Part shown: piece by piece, positions 11,189 to 22,329 of the stretch
Position numbering within the stretch: the first letter of the stretch is position 1
Layout of the letters: every line of letters starts with the position of its first letter
Assembly: GCA_964036315.1 (NCBI GenBank)
Contig: OZ038509.1
Coordinates: 26,859,022 to 26,923,021 of the forward strand
Source: Acanthosepion esculentum
Lineage: Eukaryota > Mollusca > Cephalopoda > Sepiida > Sepiidae
Length of the DNA stretch: 64,000 bases
Direction of reading: 5' to 3'
Program-made: the position numbers and the translations under genes
The notes under the pieces: generated by a model
Databases searched by the model: none
The model's input: only the letters and a program-made list of their open reading frames with translations
What the model was told of the DNA's origin: nothing

Positions 11189-11421
11189 CATTTAGCACTC
11201 TGTGGGTGACTATTTTCACCAAGCAAAATGTTAGTCCTGCCAATGCAAGTTGAATTTGAATTTCTTGGTTGTGTAGTCACATCCTTCTATGGCAACACCT
11301 AAAACAATCTTGTCTGAAATTTTGAGTCAGGCTAATATATACAAAACACTATATTTTGAGGGGGATTCCATATACATTAAAAGGGGAAGTAATATTTATA
11401 AATGAAGCAGAGTGCTAAATG
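11189..11421. mobile_element. MITE with perfect 14-bp terminal inverted repeats
   Basis: The ends are CATTTAGCACTCTG (11189-11202) and its exact reverse complement (11408-11421). The 233-bp interior has no open frame. A related copy lies at 24894-25125 with diverged ends and matching interior blocks, such as GGGAAGTAATATT and the tract with TGTCATATCCT. Transposase superfamily is unknown. Confidence 0.65.
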
Positions 11422-11559
11422 TTAATATTTTTCTAAATAAAATTTTGTATTTAAACAGTCAAAAAATAATTTATTTTACAAACTAAGACTGCTTTTAATC
11501 ATGGTTATATTTTTTTTTAATTATATTTTTGAAATCGGTTTAATTTCCTTTAGAAACTG

Positions 11560-11930
11560 GAATATGTAAAATGAATCAGTATTTTGAAAAAAGTTCTTTT
11601 AAGTTTCTTGTTTGGTAGCATTTTAAGCGGATTGAATTAAAATTGCCATAATTTGTCAGTATGTGTTTTATGGTGAATGGCATATGACATACCCCACATA
11701 CCAGAGGATCTTTCATTTTTTTAGGATATATGAATGGGTTATGGTAGTATGTCCTATATGGAGCCTTGACATAAACACAAAGTAGGGACTGTTTTGGCCA
11801 ATAAAAGTCAGTTGGTAACCATATGTATATTAAATATGGGAGATCTGACAAATTTCCATGTAATCCCACACCCAACATAAGTATCTTGTGAACAAATATA
11901 TGAACTGATATATCTGAATGCACACAGCCT
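11560..11930 (-). pseudogene. LINE C-terminal fragment (jockey/I-like)
   Basis: The minus-strand frame ends in CGVCHMPFTIKHILTNYGNF followed by RNLKELFSKY. This matches the zinc-binding tail found at the C-terminus of jockey/I-group LINE polyproteins (C-x2-C ... H-I-L ... then a short LKDLF-like end). The usual final cysteine after HIL is missing. The upstream part of the frame is less clear. It is an isolated fragment. Confidence 0.55.
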
Positions 11931-12084
11931 CCAGCGTCTCATAGATTCCATGTCACATTACATAGTCAATATTATTTAGGCAAAGAGATGAATTACACAT
12001 TAGACAGTCGGTTTGCAAGTATTTGTCAAGTTATTATCATTTGAAGTTAATTAAAACTCAAACATTTTTAATCATTTATTTTTT

Positions 12085-12500
12085 AGAATTTATTCTAATA
12101 GCCGGACTCCAAAGGCAGAAGAGAGAATACACTTCAGATGTCTGCTTGGTATTTCCTACACCGACCACATCACCAATGAAGAGGTACATAGAAGATTGAA
12201 TCATCAGATAAATGGCTACAAAGACATGTTAACCACCATAAAGAAGAGGAAACTGAAGTTGTATGGCCAAAATAACTAGATTGAGAAACCTCTAAGATCA
12301 TCCTATGGAGAATCGGGTACAAGGAGGAAAGAAATGTCAAAAAAAGAGATGGTCAGAAAAAGTCGTTGAAAAGATCAGCAAAAGTTTTTCCCAGACCCAG
12401 ATGCTGACAAATGACCAGCTGAAATGTAAGCTTTTTGTTGAGCAAGCCACCTTACAGAACACTCTACAACTGTGGTAGGTTGTAAGACAAGAAGCAGAAG
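12085..12500 (+). pseudogene. LINE RT C-terminal fragment
   Basis: The plus strand reads CLLGISYTDHITNEEVHRRL, then LTTIKKRKLKLYGQN, then a basic segment and SFSQTQMLTN after frame breaks. This is the C-terminal region after the RT domain in a widespread animal LINE family. At least three frame disruptions are needed to read through it. The RT fragment at 1-360 may be from the same family. Confidence 0.7.
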
Positions 12501-12879
12501 ATTTTTAGATTATCAATTCTGGAGAGTATATTTTTCCTGCCTATTTTTGCAAGGAAAGTCATTGGAATCTTTTTTTTATAAATGACAGGCAGGTTTAACA
12601 TGACACTCTTTTTCAAAAATGACTCTATAACAAGATTTTAGAGCCCAACCCAAAAATTCAGTCAAATCTTTTCCCATATTTTATCATCATCTTGAGTATG
12701 ATAATAAACTACATCTGGCAGCAAAGCCTCTGTTTAGGAGGTTTTGAGAGGTATGAAACCACCTCTTAATTGCTGTTGGTTCCAGGTTCACCTGACTCAA
12801 GGTGGAGGCGGTAGCACCTATTAGGGTTCCAGGTATGGGCAAATAGTGAACCCCCAAACTGTGGTCAAAATACTATGAA

Positions 12880-13630
12880 AGTATAAAAATACATTTTTAT
12901 GGTAAAACTACAAGCAATAGATTTTTAATAGTAAAAAAAAATGATTACCTAAGCTCCCAAGAAAATTAAATTTCAGCATTAAATTACCCACGAGGAATTG
13001 ATTAAACAAACAAACCAAATTTTGACTGCTTTTCGTGTCTGTCCGCAAGTTCAAATAAGTGCCAAAGACAAAGTTTTTTCTTCTTTTAGTGTTAAGATCC
13101 CAAATATTAAAACAATTTAAATGAGCAAGCTGTAAGAAAATTGTTCTTGGGAAGATATTTAAAATGTACTCAGTTCCTTTAATTACATTAATATGACCAT
13201 TACCCACTTTTGGCACATTATGCTAGGCACCAAATATCAGTTTTCAACATAACTTTCCTAATATTTATCAGAAAATCATAATCTAGACCCCTATTCTTAT
13301 GTTTTTGAGTGGTGCTGAATATGCCACAATACACGTCCAATTGAGTTCATTTCAGGAATTTGACCAACACAGAATTCAGTCAAACTATTTATTTTTTTAA
13401 CTCTATTTTGTTTTTGATCCCCAAATTTGAATAAGTTTCTAAATATCAACACAACTGAAATCAGCAAAATGTACAAAAATTGTTCTCAGGAAGATATTTG
13501 AAATGTACCGAGTCCCTTTCATTTTAGCATTTTATGCTAGGCAACAAATATCAGTTTTCAACATAACTTTCCTAATATTTATCAGAAAATCATGATCTAG
13601 ACCTCTATTCTTATGTTTTTGAGGATACTG
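12880..13630. repeat. Tandem segmental duplication, offset about 314 bp
   Basis: A tract ending in CCTATTCTTATGTTTTTGAG occurs at about 13220-13308 and again at about 13534-13622. It is nearly identical over 85 bp and more weakly similar upstream. The duplicated unit has no recognised coding content. Confidence 0.65.
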
Positions 13631-13804
13631 AAAAGTTTTTGGCATTCAAAATTATCCCAAAAGTTGGTATGCAAAATATGAGCTCTTTTAAAAAATTATG
13701 GCTCTTCATTGCAGACTAAGGGTTTTAGACCTAAACTCCTACTTTTTAATTAGAAATATGAAAGTTTTATTTAGAAATGTTTAAGTTTTGCTTTAATCTT
13801 CATC

Positions 13805-13955
13805 TTAATAATTGATTTCTTTTTTATGACTTATCAACCTTTTTCAGGTTATTTAAAGACAGAAATTATTTTGAAAATTTGATAACAACAAAGATGAAGA
13901 CAATAGACAGCATGTAAATAATAATAACTCACCAGCCCAGAAATTCAGAAAGAAA
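13805..13955. mobile_element. 3' end of 5S-tRNA SINE beside a PLE-tail fragment
   Basis: Bases 13808-13870 match the 3' end of the composite SINE on the minus strand (AATTGATTTC, TTATCAACC, CAGGTTATTTAAAG). Bases 13880-13950 match the PLE tail on the plus strand (ACAACAAAGATGAAGACAAT and later CAGAAATTCAGA). Both are short fragments. Confidence 0.5.
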
Positions 13956-14280
13956 TAACTCATTGTATTTATCAGAAATGTGGGCGCCAAATCCATGTTT
14001 GGCACTGAAAAGTCTTGAATATAAAATTTAAGTTTTTTTCAGGAATTTTAGCTCTTCACTGCAGACCAGGTATTCTTGACCTAAACACCTACTTTTTTTT
14101 TTTTTTTAATTAGAAGTTTTGTTTTAATCTTCCTTTTAAGTAGAAATAATATTAACATTGGTCCATAATTGAGCTGAAAAGTCACTCAGGACTCAAATGT
14201 CTGCTTGGATCTATTGTACGACCCCACTGAGCATTATTAGGCCTAATTCTTTACACACCTTGTAAACTTGCGTCAGAATC

Positions 14281-15010
14281 TATCTTACATATTTATAAGC
14301 CTACTAATCATCCTTGCTTTGAATATTGTTGCCACATCTGGTCTGATGCTCCTGCTATACATTTAGAGATTCTTGATAAAATCCAAAGCAGAATCTGCAA
14401 TGTTATTGATCATGACCTGGCATCTCAACTTCAGTCATTTTCCCATCACTGTAACATCTTCCCTGTGCCTTTTCTATAAATACATTCATGGTAATTGTTC
14501 TAATGAACTTTCTACTATGATATCTAGACTTTATGAATTTAAAAGAACAGTACTAGATTGGCAGCAAGGTCTCATCATTTTACAGTTGAAACCACTAGAT
14601 GTAACCATAAGTTCTTTGCTAAAAGTTTCTTTTCTCACATTTCTCGCTTGTGAAACTCACTTCCAGCTTCTCGCTTTCCAGTCAAGTTTGATCTTCAAAA
14701 ATTTAAATGCAATGTCAATTGTTATCTTCTGTCTTCTTGTTCTTTCATTGTCTTCTCTCCTTAATAGTAGTTTTTCTCATACTTTCTAACATTCAGTAAC
14801 CCCTTGTGTCCTAGTGGCTTTATTGCCTTTGATCTTCAAAAATTTAATTGCAATGTCAATTGTTATCTTGTCTTCTTAATTCTTGTTCTTTTATTGTCCT
14901 CTCTCCTTAATAGTATATTTTTCTCATATTCTGTAATACTAAGTAACCACATGAGTCTTATTGGATTTATTGCCTTGTTTGGGGTGAAATGATGAAAAAA
15001 ACGAAAAAAA
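14281..15010 (+). pseudogene. Jockey-like LINE 3' end
   Basis: The plus strand encodes, with stops and frame changes, the C-terminal RT region seen best at 44838-45336: EYCCHIWSDAP, ILDKIQSRICNVI, a run matching ARSHHFTVETTRC, and KFDLQKFKCNVN. A duplicated stretch (GATCTTCAAAAATTTAA at 14690 and 14828) suggests a small internal duplication. It ends in a TTTGGGGTGA-like 3' UTR and A-rich tail near 14980-15010. Confidence 0.7.
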
Positions 15011-15089
15011 ATAAACTGATGTTCAACTGTCATCAATGGATAGCAAGTGGAGAAAGTACATTTTACCGAGCCACCAAAAGACATGACTG

Positions 15090-15470
15090 GTTCTGTATCT
15101 GTCTATATTTCTGAGATTGTAGAAGTGACTTACCTACTAACATGGCTGCCTTCCTGTGTCCTCTTGAAAAGCAGGCCAGCTAATTTTACCTCATTTTATA
15201 GGAGAGTGCCCAATACACCAGTTAGGTTGTTCCATTTTGCTAGAATGGACCTGCCTAATACATTTGCACGAGTGGTCTCTATTCACCCATATATCCCTTC
15301 CGTAAATGACTCAAATCAGTTTAGCTTCTGGCCACACTTGCCCACTTGTGTGTCAGACCACTGGCAAGCTAACCAATATTCTACAGAGATGAGGTATTAT
15401 GTACGCTATTTACATTATTCAGACTGTTGTCCTCATATTTGTTGCCATATTTATCACACCTGGATCTGTA
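15090..15470 (-). mobile_element. PLE tail split by an insertion of about 275 bp
   Basis: The PLE-tail sequence on the minus strand is present at about 15090-15116 (CTGTCTATATTTCTGAGA on plus) and resumes at about 15391 with GATGAGGTATTATGTAC. The 15117-15390 segment does not belong to the tail. It starts GTAGAAGTGAC and ends with the reverse complement of GTAGAATATTGG, a short terminal inverted similarity. Confidence 0.55.
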
Positions 15471-15540
15471 TCCATGAATATCAAATTCTCATAACTGTAT
15501 TCACTGAAAACCAATACTTTAATTCAAATCTGGTTGGAAA

Positions 15541-15920
15541 TTAATCTTCTTTGGTATTTATTCTGTTGTCTTTACAAGCTGAGAAACTAGGGCATCATTT
15601 TCAACTCATTCAATGGACTAATCTCTTTGTAGAGATCAGATTTGATTTCCCAATTGTCACATCTTAAATTTCAATCCCTGGCAACAAATGATAACAAGTC
15701 TTGTGACATTCCGTTAGAGATCTAAACAACAGTGATGCTTGTTAGTGATAAATATTCTCTAGAATGTCCTTGAGAACATTGTCTAGCCACCTTATAATTA
15801 TCCATGATGAAAGGAATGAATATAATTTTAGTATAACAAAGTGTTGCATACAATTTTCAATATGTTTATTTTCAAAATCATAAATCTAAGCTTTTTGCTT
15901 ATATTCAGTTAGGATATTTT
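15541..15920. other. No recognised feature
   Basis: AT-rich sequence without a conserved frame. Confidence 0.35.
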
Positions 15921-15924
15921 TTTT

Positions 15925-16660
15925 TTTGAGTTCACCCCAAGCAAGGCAGTAAAATCCACTAAGACACAAGGGCTTAATGGGTGTGGAAGAATTAGGAAAC
16001 AGAAACATTACTAAGGAGCGAGAACAAAAGAAGAGTAATCAGGAAGACAGTAGATAGCGATTTTTATTGCATTTAAATATTTGAAGATTAAAGTTGGCTG
16101 GAAAGCATGGAGCCGGAAGGGAGTTCCACAAGCAAGGCAGTAAAGCCATTGACACAAGGGGTTACTGGGTGTGGAAGAATTAGGAACAGAAACATTAATA
16201 ATGAGCGGGAAGAGGAAAGAGTAATCAGGAGGACAGTAGATAGCGATTGACATTGTATTTAAATTTTTTAACATTAAAGTTGGCTGGAAAGCATGGAGCC
16301 GGAAGAAAGTTCACAAACAAAAAGTGCGAGAAAAGAAACCATTAGCATAGAATTTACAGTTACATCTAGCCAACTCAACTGTAAATTGACGAGATCTCAA
16401 TACTAGTCTAGTAAAAAGTTTAGCAAAAGTTCATAGTGAAGAGATCATCGTAACCATTACCATGAAAGTATTTATAGAAAAGGCTCAGTGGGAAAGTTAC
16501 TGAAGCCGAGCAACCAGATCAGGACCAATAATATTGCTGATTCTTTGGATTTTATCAAGGAGCTCAAGGTGAATAGCAGGAGCACTGGACCATATACGGC
16601 AGCAATATTCTATGCATGGACAAATGTTAGACTTATAGATATGCAAAATAGATTATGATG
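15925..16660 (-). pseudogene. Jockey-like LINE 3' end with internal tandem duplication
   Basis: Minus-strand counterpart of the 44838-45540 element. Near 16660-16560 it encodes the IRP-EYCCRIWSSAPAI region and further down the NSLP and FKCNV regions. The 3' UTR part is duplicated: the tract around TAGATAGCGATT occurs at about 16050 and 16240, as does GCATGGAGCCGGAAG. It ends with the CTTGGGGTGAA-like 3' end at 15935. Confidence 0.65.
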
Positions 16661-16910
16661 GGAAAATTGTCTCACACAACACGGTGAACCAACTTTCTTT
16701 GTAGCTGACCTAGCAATGGACTAAATATATTGTAAATTTTTGCAACAAACAAAAACTACTTGTTTTCTTTGTTTCACAAAATCATTACGCTTTTGCTGTT
16801 TTGTAAAATAAAGCAATTTAAGACCTCTGTCCGATAAGAGGTGCTATATTTAGTATATGAAATGTTACAACTGTTTTGGTAAAGAATCTTGAAGTTACCA
16901 AATTGGCACT

Positions 16911-18135
16911 ATTCCTGACCACTGACAATTACTTTCTTCCTCATTTGAAATGCATTCCTATAGTAAAATCATTAGCAACGCATTTACATTATACATATAA
17001 TAGCCCTATTCTATCAGTAATGCTTGCATTCATTCCTGACCACTGACAATCCCTTTCTTCCTCATTTGAAATGCATTCTTATAGTAAAATCATTAGCAAT
17101 GCATTTCCATTATACATATAATAGCCCTATTCTATCAGTAATGCTTGCATTCATTCCTGACCACTGACAATCCCTTTCTTCCTCATTTGAAATGCATTCT
17201 TATAGTAAAATCATTAGCAATGCATTTCCATTATACATATAATAGCCCTATTCTATCAGTAATGCTTGCATTCATTCCTGACCACTGACAATCCCTTTCT
17301 TCCTCATTTGCAATGCATTCTTATAGTAAAATCATTAGCAATGCATTTACATTATACATATAATAGCCCTATTCTATCAGTAATCCTTGCATTCATTCCT
17401 GACCACTGACAATCCCTTTCTTCCTCATTTGAAATGCATTCTTATAGTAAAATCATTAGCAATGCATTTCCATTATACATATAATAGCCCTATTCTATCA
17501 GTAATGCTTGCATTCATTCCTGACCACTGACAATCCCTTTCTTCCTCATTTGCAATGCATTCTTATAGTAAAATCATTAGCAATGCATTTACATTATACA
17601 TATAATAGCCCTATTCTATCAGTAATGCTTGCATTCATTCCTGACCACTGACAATCCCTTTCTTCCTCATTTGAAATGCATTCTTATAGTAAAATCATTA
17701 GCAATGCATTTCCATTATACATATAATAGCCCTATTCTATCAGTAATGCTTGCATTCATTCCTGACCACTGACAATCCCTTTCTTCCTCATTTGCAATGC
17801 ATTCCTATAGTAAAAACCATTAGCAATGCATTTACATTATACATATAATAGCCCTATTCTATCAGTAATGCTTGCATTCATTCCCGATCACTGACAATCC
17901 CTTTCTTCCTCATTTGAAATGCATTCTTATAGTAAAATCATTAGCAATGCATTTCCATTATACATATAATAGCCCTATTCTATCAGTAATGCTTGCATTC
18001 ATTCCTGACCACTGACAATCCCTTTCTTCCTCATTTGCAATGCATTCCTATAGTTAAATCATTAGCAATGCATTTACATTATACATATAATAGCCCTATT
18101 CTATCAGTAATGCTTGCATTCATTCCTGATCACTT
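16911..18135. repeat. 121-bp satellite, 10 copies, dimeric order
   Basis: Copies start with ATTCCTGACCACTGACAAT at 16911 and every 121 bp to 18122, where the array breaks off. Two variants differ at linked sites: A has CATTTGAAATG with CATTTCCATT, and B has CATTTGCAATG with CATTTACATT. From the third copy on they alternate A-B four times, giving a 242-bp higher-order unit; the second copy is also A, and the first is mixed. No reading frame is conserved. The right end abuts an inverted PLE RT fragment. Confidence 0.93.
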
Positions 18136-18598
18136 ACGTTGTAGGGTACTGTTTATACTGACCAATTCTTTATCTAATGTCTCTGGGTCACCACATATGA
18201 CTTTTGCTCAGTGTTGTAAGCAGCAGACAATCCCTTTCTTTACATTGTATAGATGGTGGGAGTTGAAATTGAGGTACTGTCCGGTGAATGTCGGTTTACG
18301 GATGTTTTGAACCCATGCTCAGTTCAAGATATTAGAACATCCAACAATGGCAGTGTGTTGTTACTCTCTTTCTCCATCATGAACTACATCAAAGGTCTTA
18401 TTGAGTTCACATTTTCCAGTAGAACATCTTTCTGGTGTGGTCAGAGTATGAAGGTGTCATCTACGTATCTTAAACATCGAGTGGGCCTTAGAGATATAGA
18501 TTCTAATGCCATTTCCTCAAAGTATTCCATGTATATATTCAAAAGCTGAACAACACTTCGCAGATACCTCTCTCGAGTAAGACTCCCATAGAAGAGAA
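18136..18598 (-). pseudogene. Penelope-like element RT fragment, inverted
   Basis: The minus strand encodes NIYMEYFEEMALESISL and then RCLRYVDDTFIL, the PLE reverse transcriptase region with its YVDD catalytic motif intact. A TGA directly follows where tryptophan is expected, and more stops come later (LPFLDVLIS region, HSPDSTSISTPT). It is truncated by the satellite at 18135 and joined head-to-head to the endonuclease part at about 18599. Confidence 0.8.
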
Positions 18599-18942
18599 CA
18601 TGACTAAAGACTGTGTGTACGCTATCCCAAGCAGCTGTGAAAAGAAATATAAAGGGGAGACAGGCCGCCCCCTTAAGGTAAGGCTTCAAGAACACCAAAA
18701 AGCTCTAACACGAGAGGAAGTGGAAAAATCAGGCATGGCTGACTATGTATGGAGAGAAAAGGGAAATCACCAGCCTATGTGGGATCAGGTTGAGATCATA
18801 GACATAGAACATCATTGGAAAATTCATAAACTTAAGGAATCAGCACATATGCTAGGCTACAAAAATCTCCTGAGCCGACCAAGCATAGAAATGAATACAA
18901 TATGGGAACCAATAATAAGGAGTGCCAGAGAAAAACGATAAC
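18599..18942 (+). pseudogene. Penelope-like element GIY-YIG endonuclease domain
   Basis: An open plus-strand frame encodes VYAIPSSCEKKYKGETGRPL and then VRLQEHQKALTREEVEKSG, the GIY-YIG nuclease fold that PLEs carry after their RT. The usual YIG element reads YKG here. The frame runs through HHWKIHKLKESAHML to a stop after AREKR, the normal kind of PLE C-terminus. Its RT half is inverted immediately upstream, so no functional protein is encoded. Confidence 0.8.
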
Positions 18943-19078
18943 AATGGAAATTGCAATATGAGCTCTGGAAAAAAATATATTGATAACAGCAAAAATTGCA
19001 ATATGTGCACTGGTACAAAATGGTTGCTGATGACATTAGGTTTATAATACCCAGAAATTCACACCCAGATATCCTCTA

Positions 19079-19405
19079 GGACACATGGCACAGTGGATAA
19101 AGGCGTTAGATCCAGTGACAGGACCCAAAGAGTGTGAGTTAAGGTTAAGGCGGTGGAGAACTTGGAGAGGGGAATTAACAGGAGATAACTGATAACTGAC
19201 ATCCATTAGACGTGGCACATGGGACTAGAACAGTCTACTCCAGTAAGCGAAATAAAGGGTTTAAGTTTGACATTCCAACCACCTGAAGAAGGTCTGAGCA
19301 TACAATGGACGAAATGTTGTGATAAATATGGCAAAAAAGATGAGGATGATAGTCTGAGCAATGTAAATAGTGTACATAATACCTCATCTCAAAAATAAAG
19401 AGAAA
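19079..19405 (+). mobile_element. tRNA-headed SINE with PLE-like tail
   Basis: The start has a tRNA A-box-like string, TGGCACAGTGGATAAAGGC (19087-19105), with a weak B-box region near 19135. A body of about 180 bp follows. The last part, from ACCTGAAGAAGG (about 19290), is the same tail as in the PLE fragments: GAAATGTTGTGATAAATATGG, then ACATAATACCTCATCTC. Copies of the same order lie at 57175-57480 and, without a visible head, 63500-63645. Confidence 0.55.
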
Positions 19406-19419
19406 CCAAACCAGCTATA

Positions 19420-19890
19420 CATTATTTTCTATAGATTTTTGAAGAAAAAAAATATTACCAGCAATAAATATCTTGTCGGCATTAAATAAGGTTTGATTGA
19501 GGTTGATATGCCATTTAAAAAAAACAAAAGAAAACAAACAAACCCATCCTTCTTTACTCAGTGTGTATCCCAGAAATTTTAGCTATCTGCTTCTATTGTA
19601 AGAACTTTTTAGTTCCTGCCTCTTTCTGATTGTTAGAATCAGTTTCCTTCTAGTTCCTGTTAATGCCAATAAAAGGTTTCTCATTTAAATGACTCACATA
19701 TGTATGCTTGCTTAACCTTTAGCACACTGCATTATTCACTAACCTTTCCCTTTCTGCACCACTTCCACTTTCCTACATGAGTAATGCTTTAAAACAAGGT
19801 CAAGTTCTGTTTTCCACAACAGGACATAACACAACTGATTTTTGTTGCTTTTCTTACTATTACAATATTTTGGCAGATTCATTCTGTAAT
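19420..19890. other. No recognised feature
   Basis: AT-rich sequence with A-rich patches at 19440-19535. No conserved frame. Confidence 0.35.
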
Positions 19891-19894
19891 GTTG

Positions 19895-20165
19895 AGAAGG
19901 CATGTTGGAGCAATGGTTAGCAGCTTGGATTGAGGAATTCGAGAGCAGAGTTCAAATTCAAGTTGAATCCATTACATTCACTTACGTGCTAATACCCTTG
20001 GGAAAGGTATGAATCCCATTCTTCTCCCCCCAGCTATGGATAAATAGCAGGACAGACCGGGTTCTATAGCCTTGAGTGGCAACTGGTTTAGGAGAAGGAC
20101 AAATCTGAATTCAAAACAGATCCTCCAGGTTGGAGATTGCGCAGTAGGCTAACAACCTACTCACT
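19895..20165 (+). mobile_element. tRNA-derived SINE
   Basis: An A-box-like ATGGTTAGCAGCTTGG (about 19913) and a B-box-like GAGTTCAAATTC (about 19948) mark a tRNA-derived head. The body contains CTTGGGAAAGGTATGAATC, CAGCTATGGATAAATAGCAG and GCCTTGAGTGGCAACTGG. Other copies are at 24010-24235 (minus) and 52508-52720 (plus). The body overlaps in sequence with that of the 5S-tRNA SINE. Confidence 0.7.
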
Positions 20166-20169
20166 TAAA

Positions 20170-21235
20170 AATTGGCTTGTTACAGAAACCGCAATGATAT
20201 TTTGCAGCCCTATGTTCCTCAAGGAATTTAAAAGCATAATATATTCTGTAATGTAATGCTCATATGTTTTTTCTTTTTCTAACATGTGTACCGTGGCGTA
20301 TTTGAAATATTAAATAATTCGGCTTCCCTAATGTGAAGGGATCATGAAGAATGGTGATTTTAAAAGAAAATAATTGCACGCAAAATAAATGTAAACAAAT
20401 TATGGAGATCAGTTATGTATATGAAGAAAGGTTGTGCCAAATTATGGTGTCAAATAAAGATAAAATAATTTGATTATTTCTAAATTCTTACAACTTTTAC
20501 ATACATAGGATGGCGAAGGTCTGAAGGCCCAAAAGCCCTCCACAGGAGTAAGCCTAAAAGTCGCCACAGGGGCGACTTCTAGGTTAGTTATATATAAAAG
20601 TATTGTTTATTCTCTTATAGATTCTATCAAATTAATTTTGGTCAAGAGGATATGTGATTTTTCAGTCACTTTGAACGATTGTTCCATTTTCATTGAGAGC
20701 ATGTGAGGGACTATCCCACCCCCTCAAAGTGATCATATAATTTCTTGTCTTTTCTGTTCATATAATTTATTGTGGGTGTATATCATTTCAGTTCATTTGA
20801 GTTGATATCCTATTTTATATTGGTACAGCTACCATTATCATTTGATGGCCTGATCTCACATTTGGTAGTGAGAGACAGAGGAAAACAGTGCATCTCGCAA
20901 GCTTATGTAAATGGTTGGCAGAACACAGATTAGGAGATATAGCAAGAAGACAAACTTTATTAAGGGTTACAAAGAACAAGAAGATGTGGAGAGCCATGAT
21001 CACCTATGTCCTGAAGAGACATGTTGCATAGAGGTTACCTTCTAGATCACCCCTCTGACACACTTAGCTCTTTTGATGTTCTGTGACACCAACTAGAAAG
21101 CTTACTTCAGTCTATCTTAGGGTGAACCCAGTATATATTGGGGTCACCACATATCAACTCTTCTTAGATCAAAGGCTCCTGATGGACATTAAATTCAATT
21201 CAGATCTCTAGTATTACGTGGTGAAAATCACATGC
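20170..21235. other. No recognised gene; small GC hairpin
   Basis: AT-rich DNA. A local GC-richer patch at about 20510-20585 contains AAGTCGCC and GGCGACTT separated by four bases, an 8-bp hairpin of unknown meaning. Confidence 0.35.
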
Positions 21236-21924
21236 TTCATATATTTTCATTTCTCTTGCAACTCTTCTGGACAGACTCCTTGTTTAAGTTGGTGAATGCT
21301 GCCATAATCCTTGCCTCCAGTTCATCTTTGGTGTGACACGGAATTTTGTTGATCTCTTCCTTAACTGTGCCCCCACACATAATAATCAAGGGGGTTGCAG
21401 TCTGGGGAGTTAGGTGGCAAGATGTAAGGGCTGATGTGGTTACAGATATTGTCTGACAGTCATTACTGGATTCTCCTGCATGCGTAGCAAGGTGCAGAGT
21501 CCTGTTGCCAGACATAGAGTCTTCCAGCAGCCACCCTCTTGACCTAGGGCAGCACTAACTCAAGGCACTTTTTATATGCCTCCGTATTGAGTCTGAGGCA
21601 CTGGGGGAAGATCACTGGAGACATAATGTCACCATTAATAGTGATCTCTCCAAACACCTTCCAACTCTTTTTGAATCCTCTGCACTGTTCTCAGATTAAC
21701 ACCTAAACACTGAAATGTTTGTATTGGAGATTCTGGTGTGAAGGCCAAGCACTACAGCACGCCGTTTCCAAATTTCTGGCAGAGTGAATTGTGTCATGGT
21801 GCTCTTTTTCTTACAGACAGTACCCAACTGACCCTACTATACTGTGCAGTCGACAAAATCAAAAACAATGTGCATGCATGAAATTAAAAATGTAAAATGA
21901 CGACAATTTACACATCGCACACTG
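21236..21924 (-). pseudogene. mariner-like transposase fragment with 5' terminal repeat
   Basis: The minus strand encodes the C-terminal part of a mariner-type transposase, including TVKEEINKIPCHTKDELEAR and IMAAFTNLNKESVQKSC. Earlier parts, including the helix-turn-helix region near 21790-21660, are broken by frameshifts. The right end carries the terminal repeat CGACAATTTACACATCGCAC at 21901-21920, matching the repeats of the copy at 62259-63084. The left terminus was not found, so the copy looks truncated near 21236. Confidence 0.75.
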
Positions 21925-22024
21925 TATATGGCCAACATATTTTTGGTTAATTCAATTAATGTCAATTCACTGCATGTGAAAATATCCCAGTTCATATCCT
22001 CAAAGTTGGACTCTCTCACTCTCA

Positions 22025-22130
22025 TATATATGTGAATAAGTAAATATAAAAGGAAAATGCATCTTAACTGATGTGTTTCATCCTCTGATGGACTATCAGA
22101 TCAAATATAAGAATTTTATTTTGTAATATG
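22025..22130 (-). repeat. PLE-type tail fossil
   Basis: The minus strand reads CTGATAGTCCATCAGAGGAT then GAAACACATCAG. The same design is seen at 28495-28545. It resembles a hammerhead core with positions 8 and 9 changed, so it is at most a decayed relic. Confidence 0.35.
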
Positions 22131-22329
22131 TATTTATAAGCAAAAATAAAAACTTTTTGAAGATTTCTAATGAATAAATGTACATCAGGATAAATGAAAA
22201 GTCTAAGTAAAATATATATTAATATATTATACTAGCCATTATAGTTGCTTTCATGGTTCAAGAGGAGTAACTCTTATTTGCCTTTTGTATCCAAAATTGC
22301 AGTGCATGTTTTATTATAAAATATAAACT

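Noticed and set aside
14847..15084. Short frames beside the jockey-like 3' end
   Set aside because: They fall in the 3' UTR and tail of the LINE remnant and have no independent support.
16911..18135. CRISPR-like array
   Set aside because: The units are contiguous 121-bp monomers without unique spacers. It is a satellite.
19287..19400. CTGAAGA...GAAA strings in the main PLE tail as a hammerhead
   Set aside because: The two core strings are present, but no correctly placed UH cleavage site with pairing to the bases after GAA was found; only the families at 681, 28888, 30710, 46815 and 47115 are kept as hammerhead-like.
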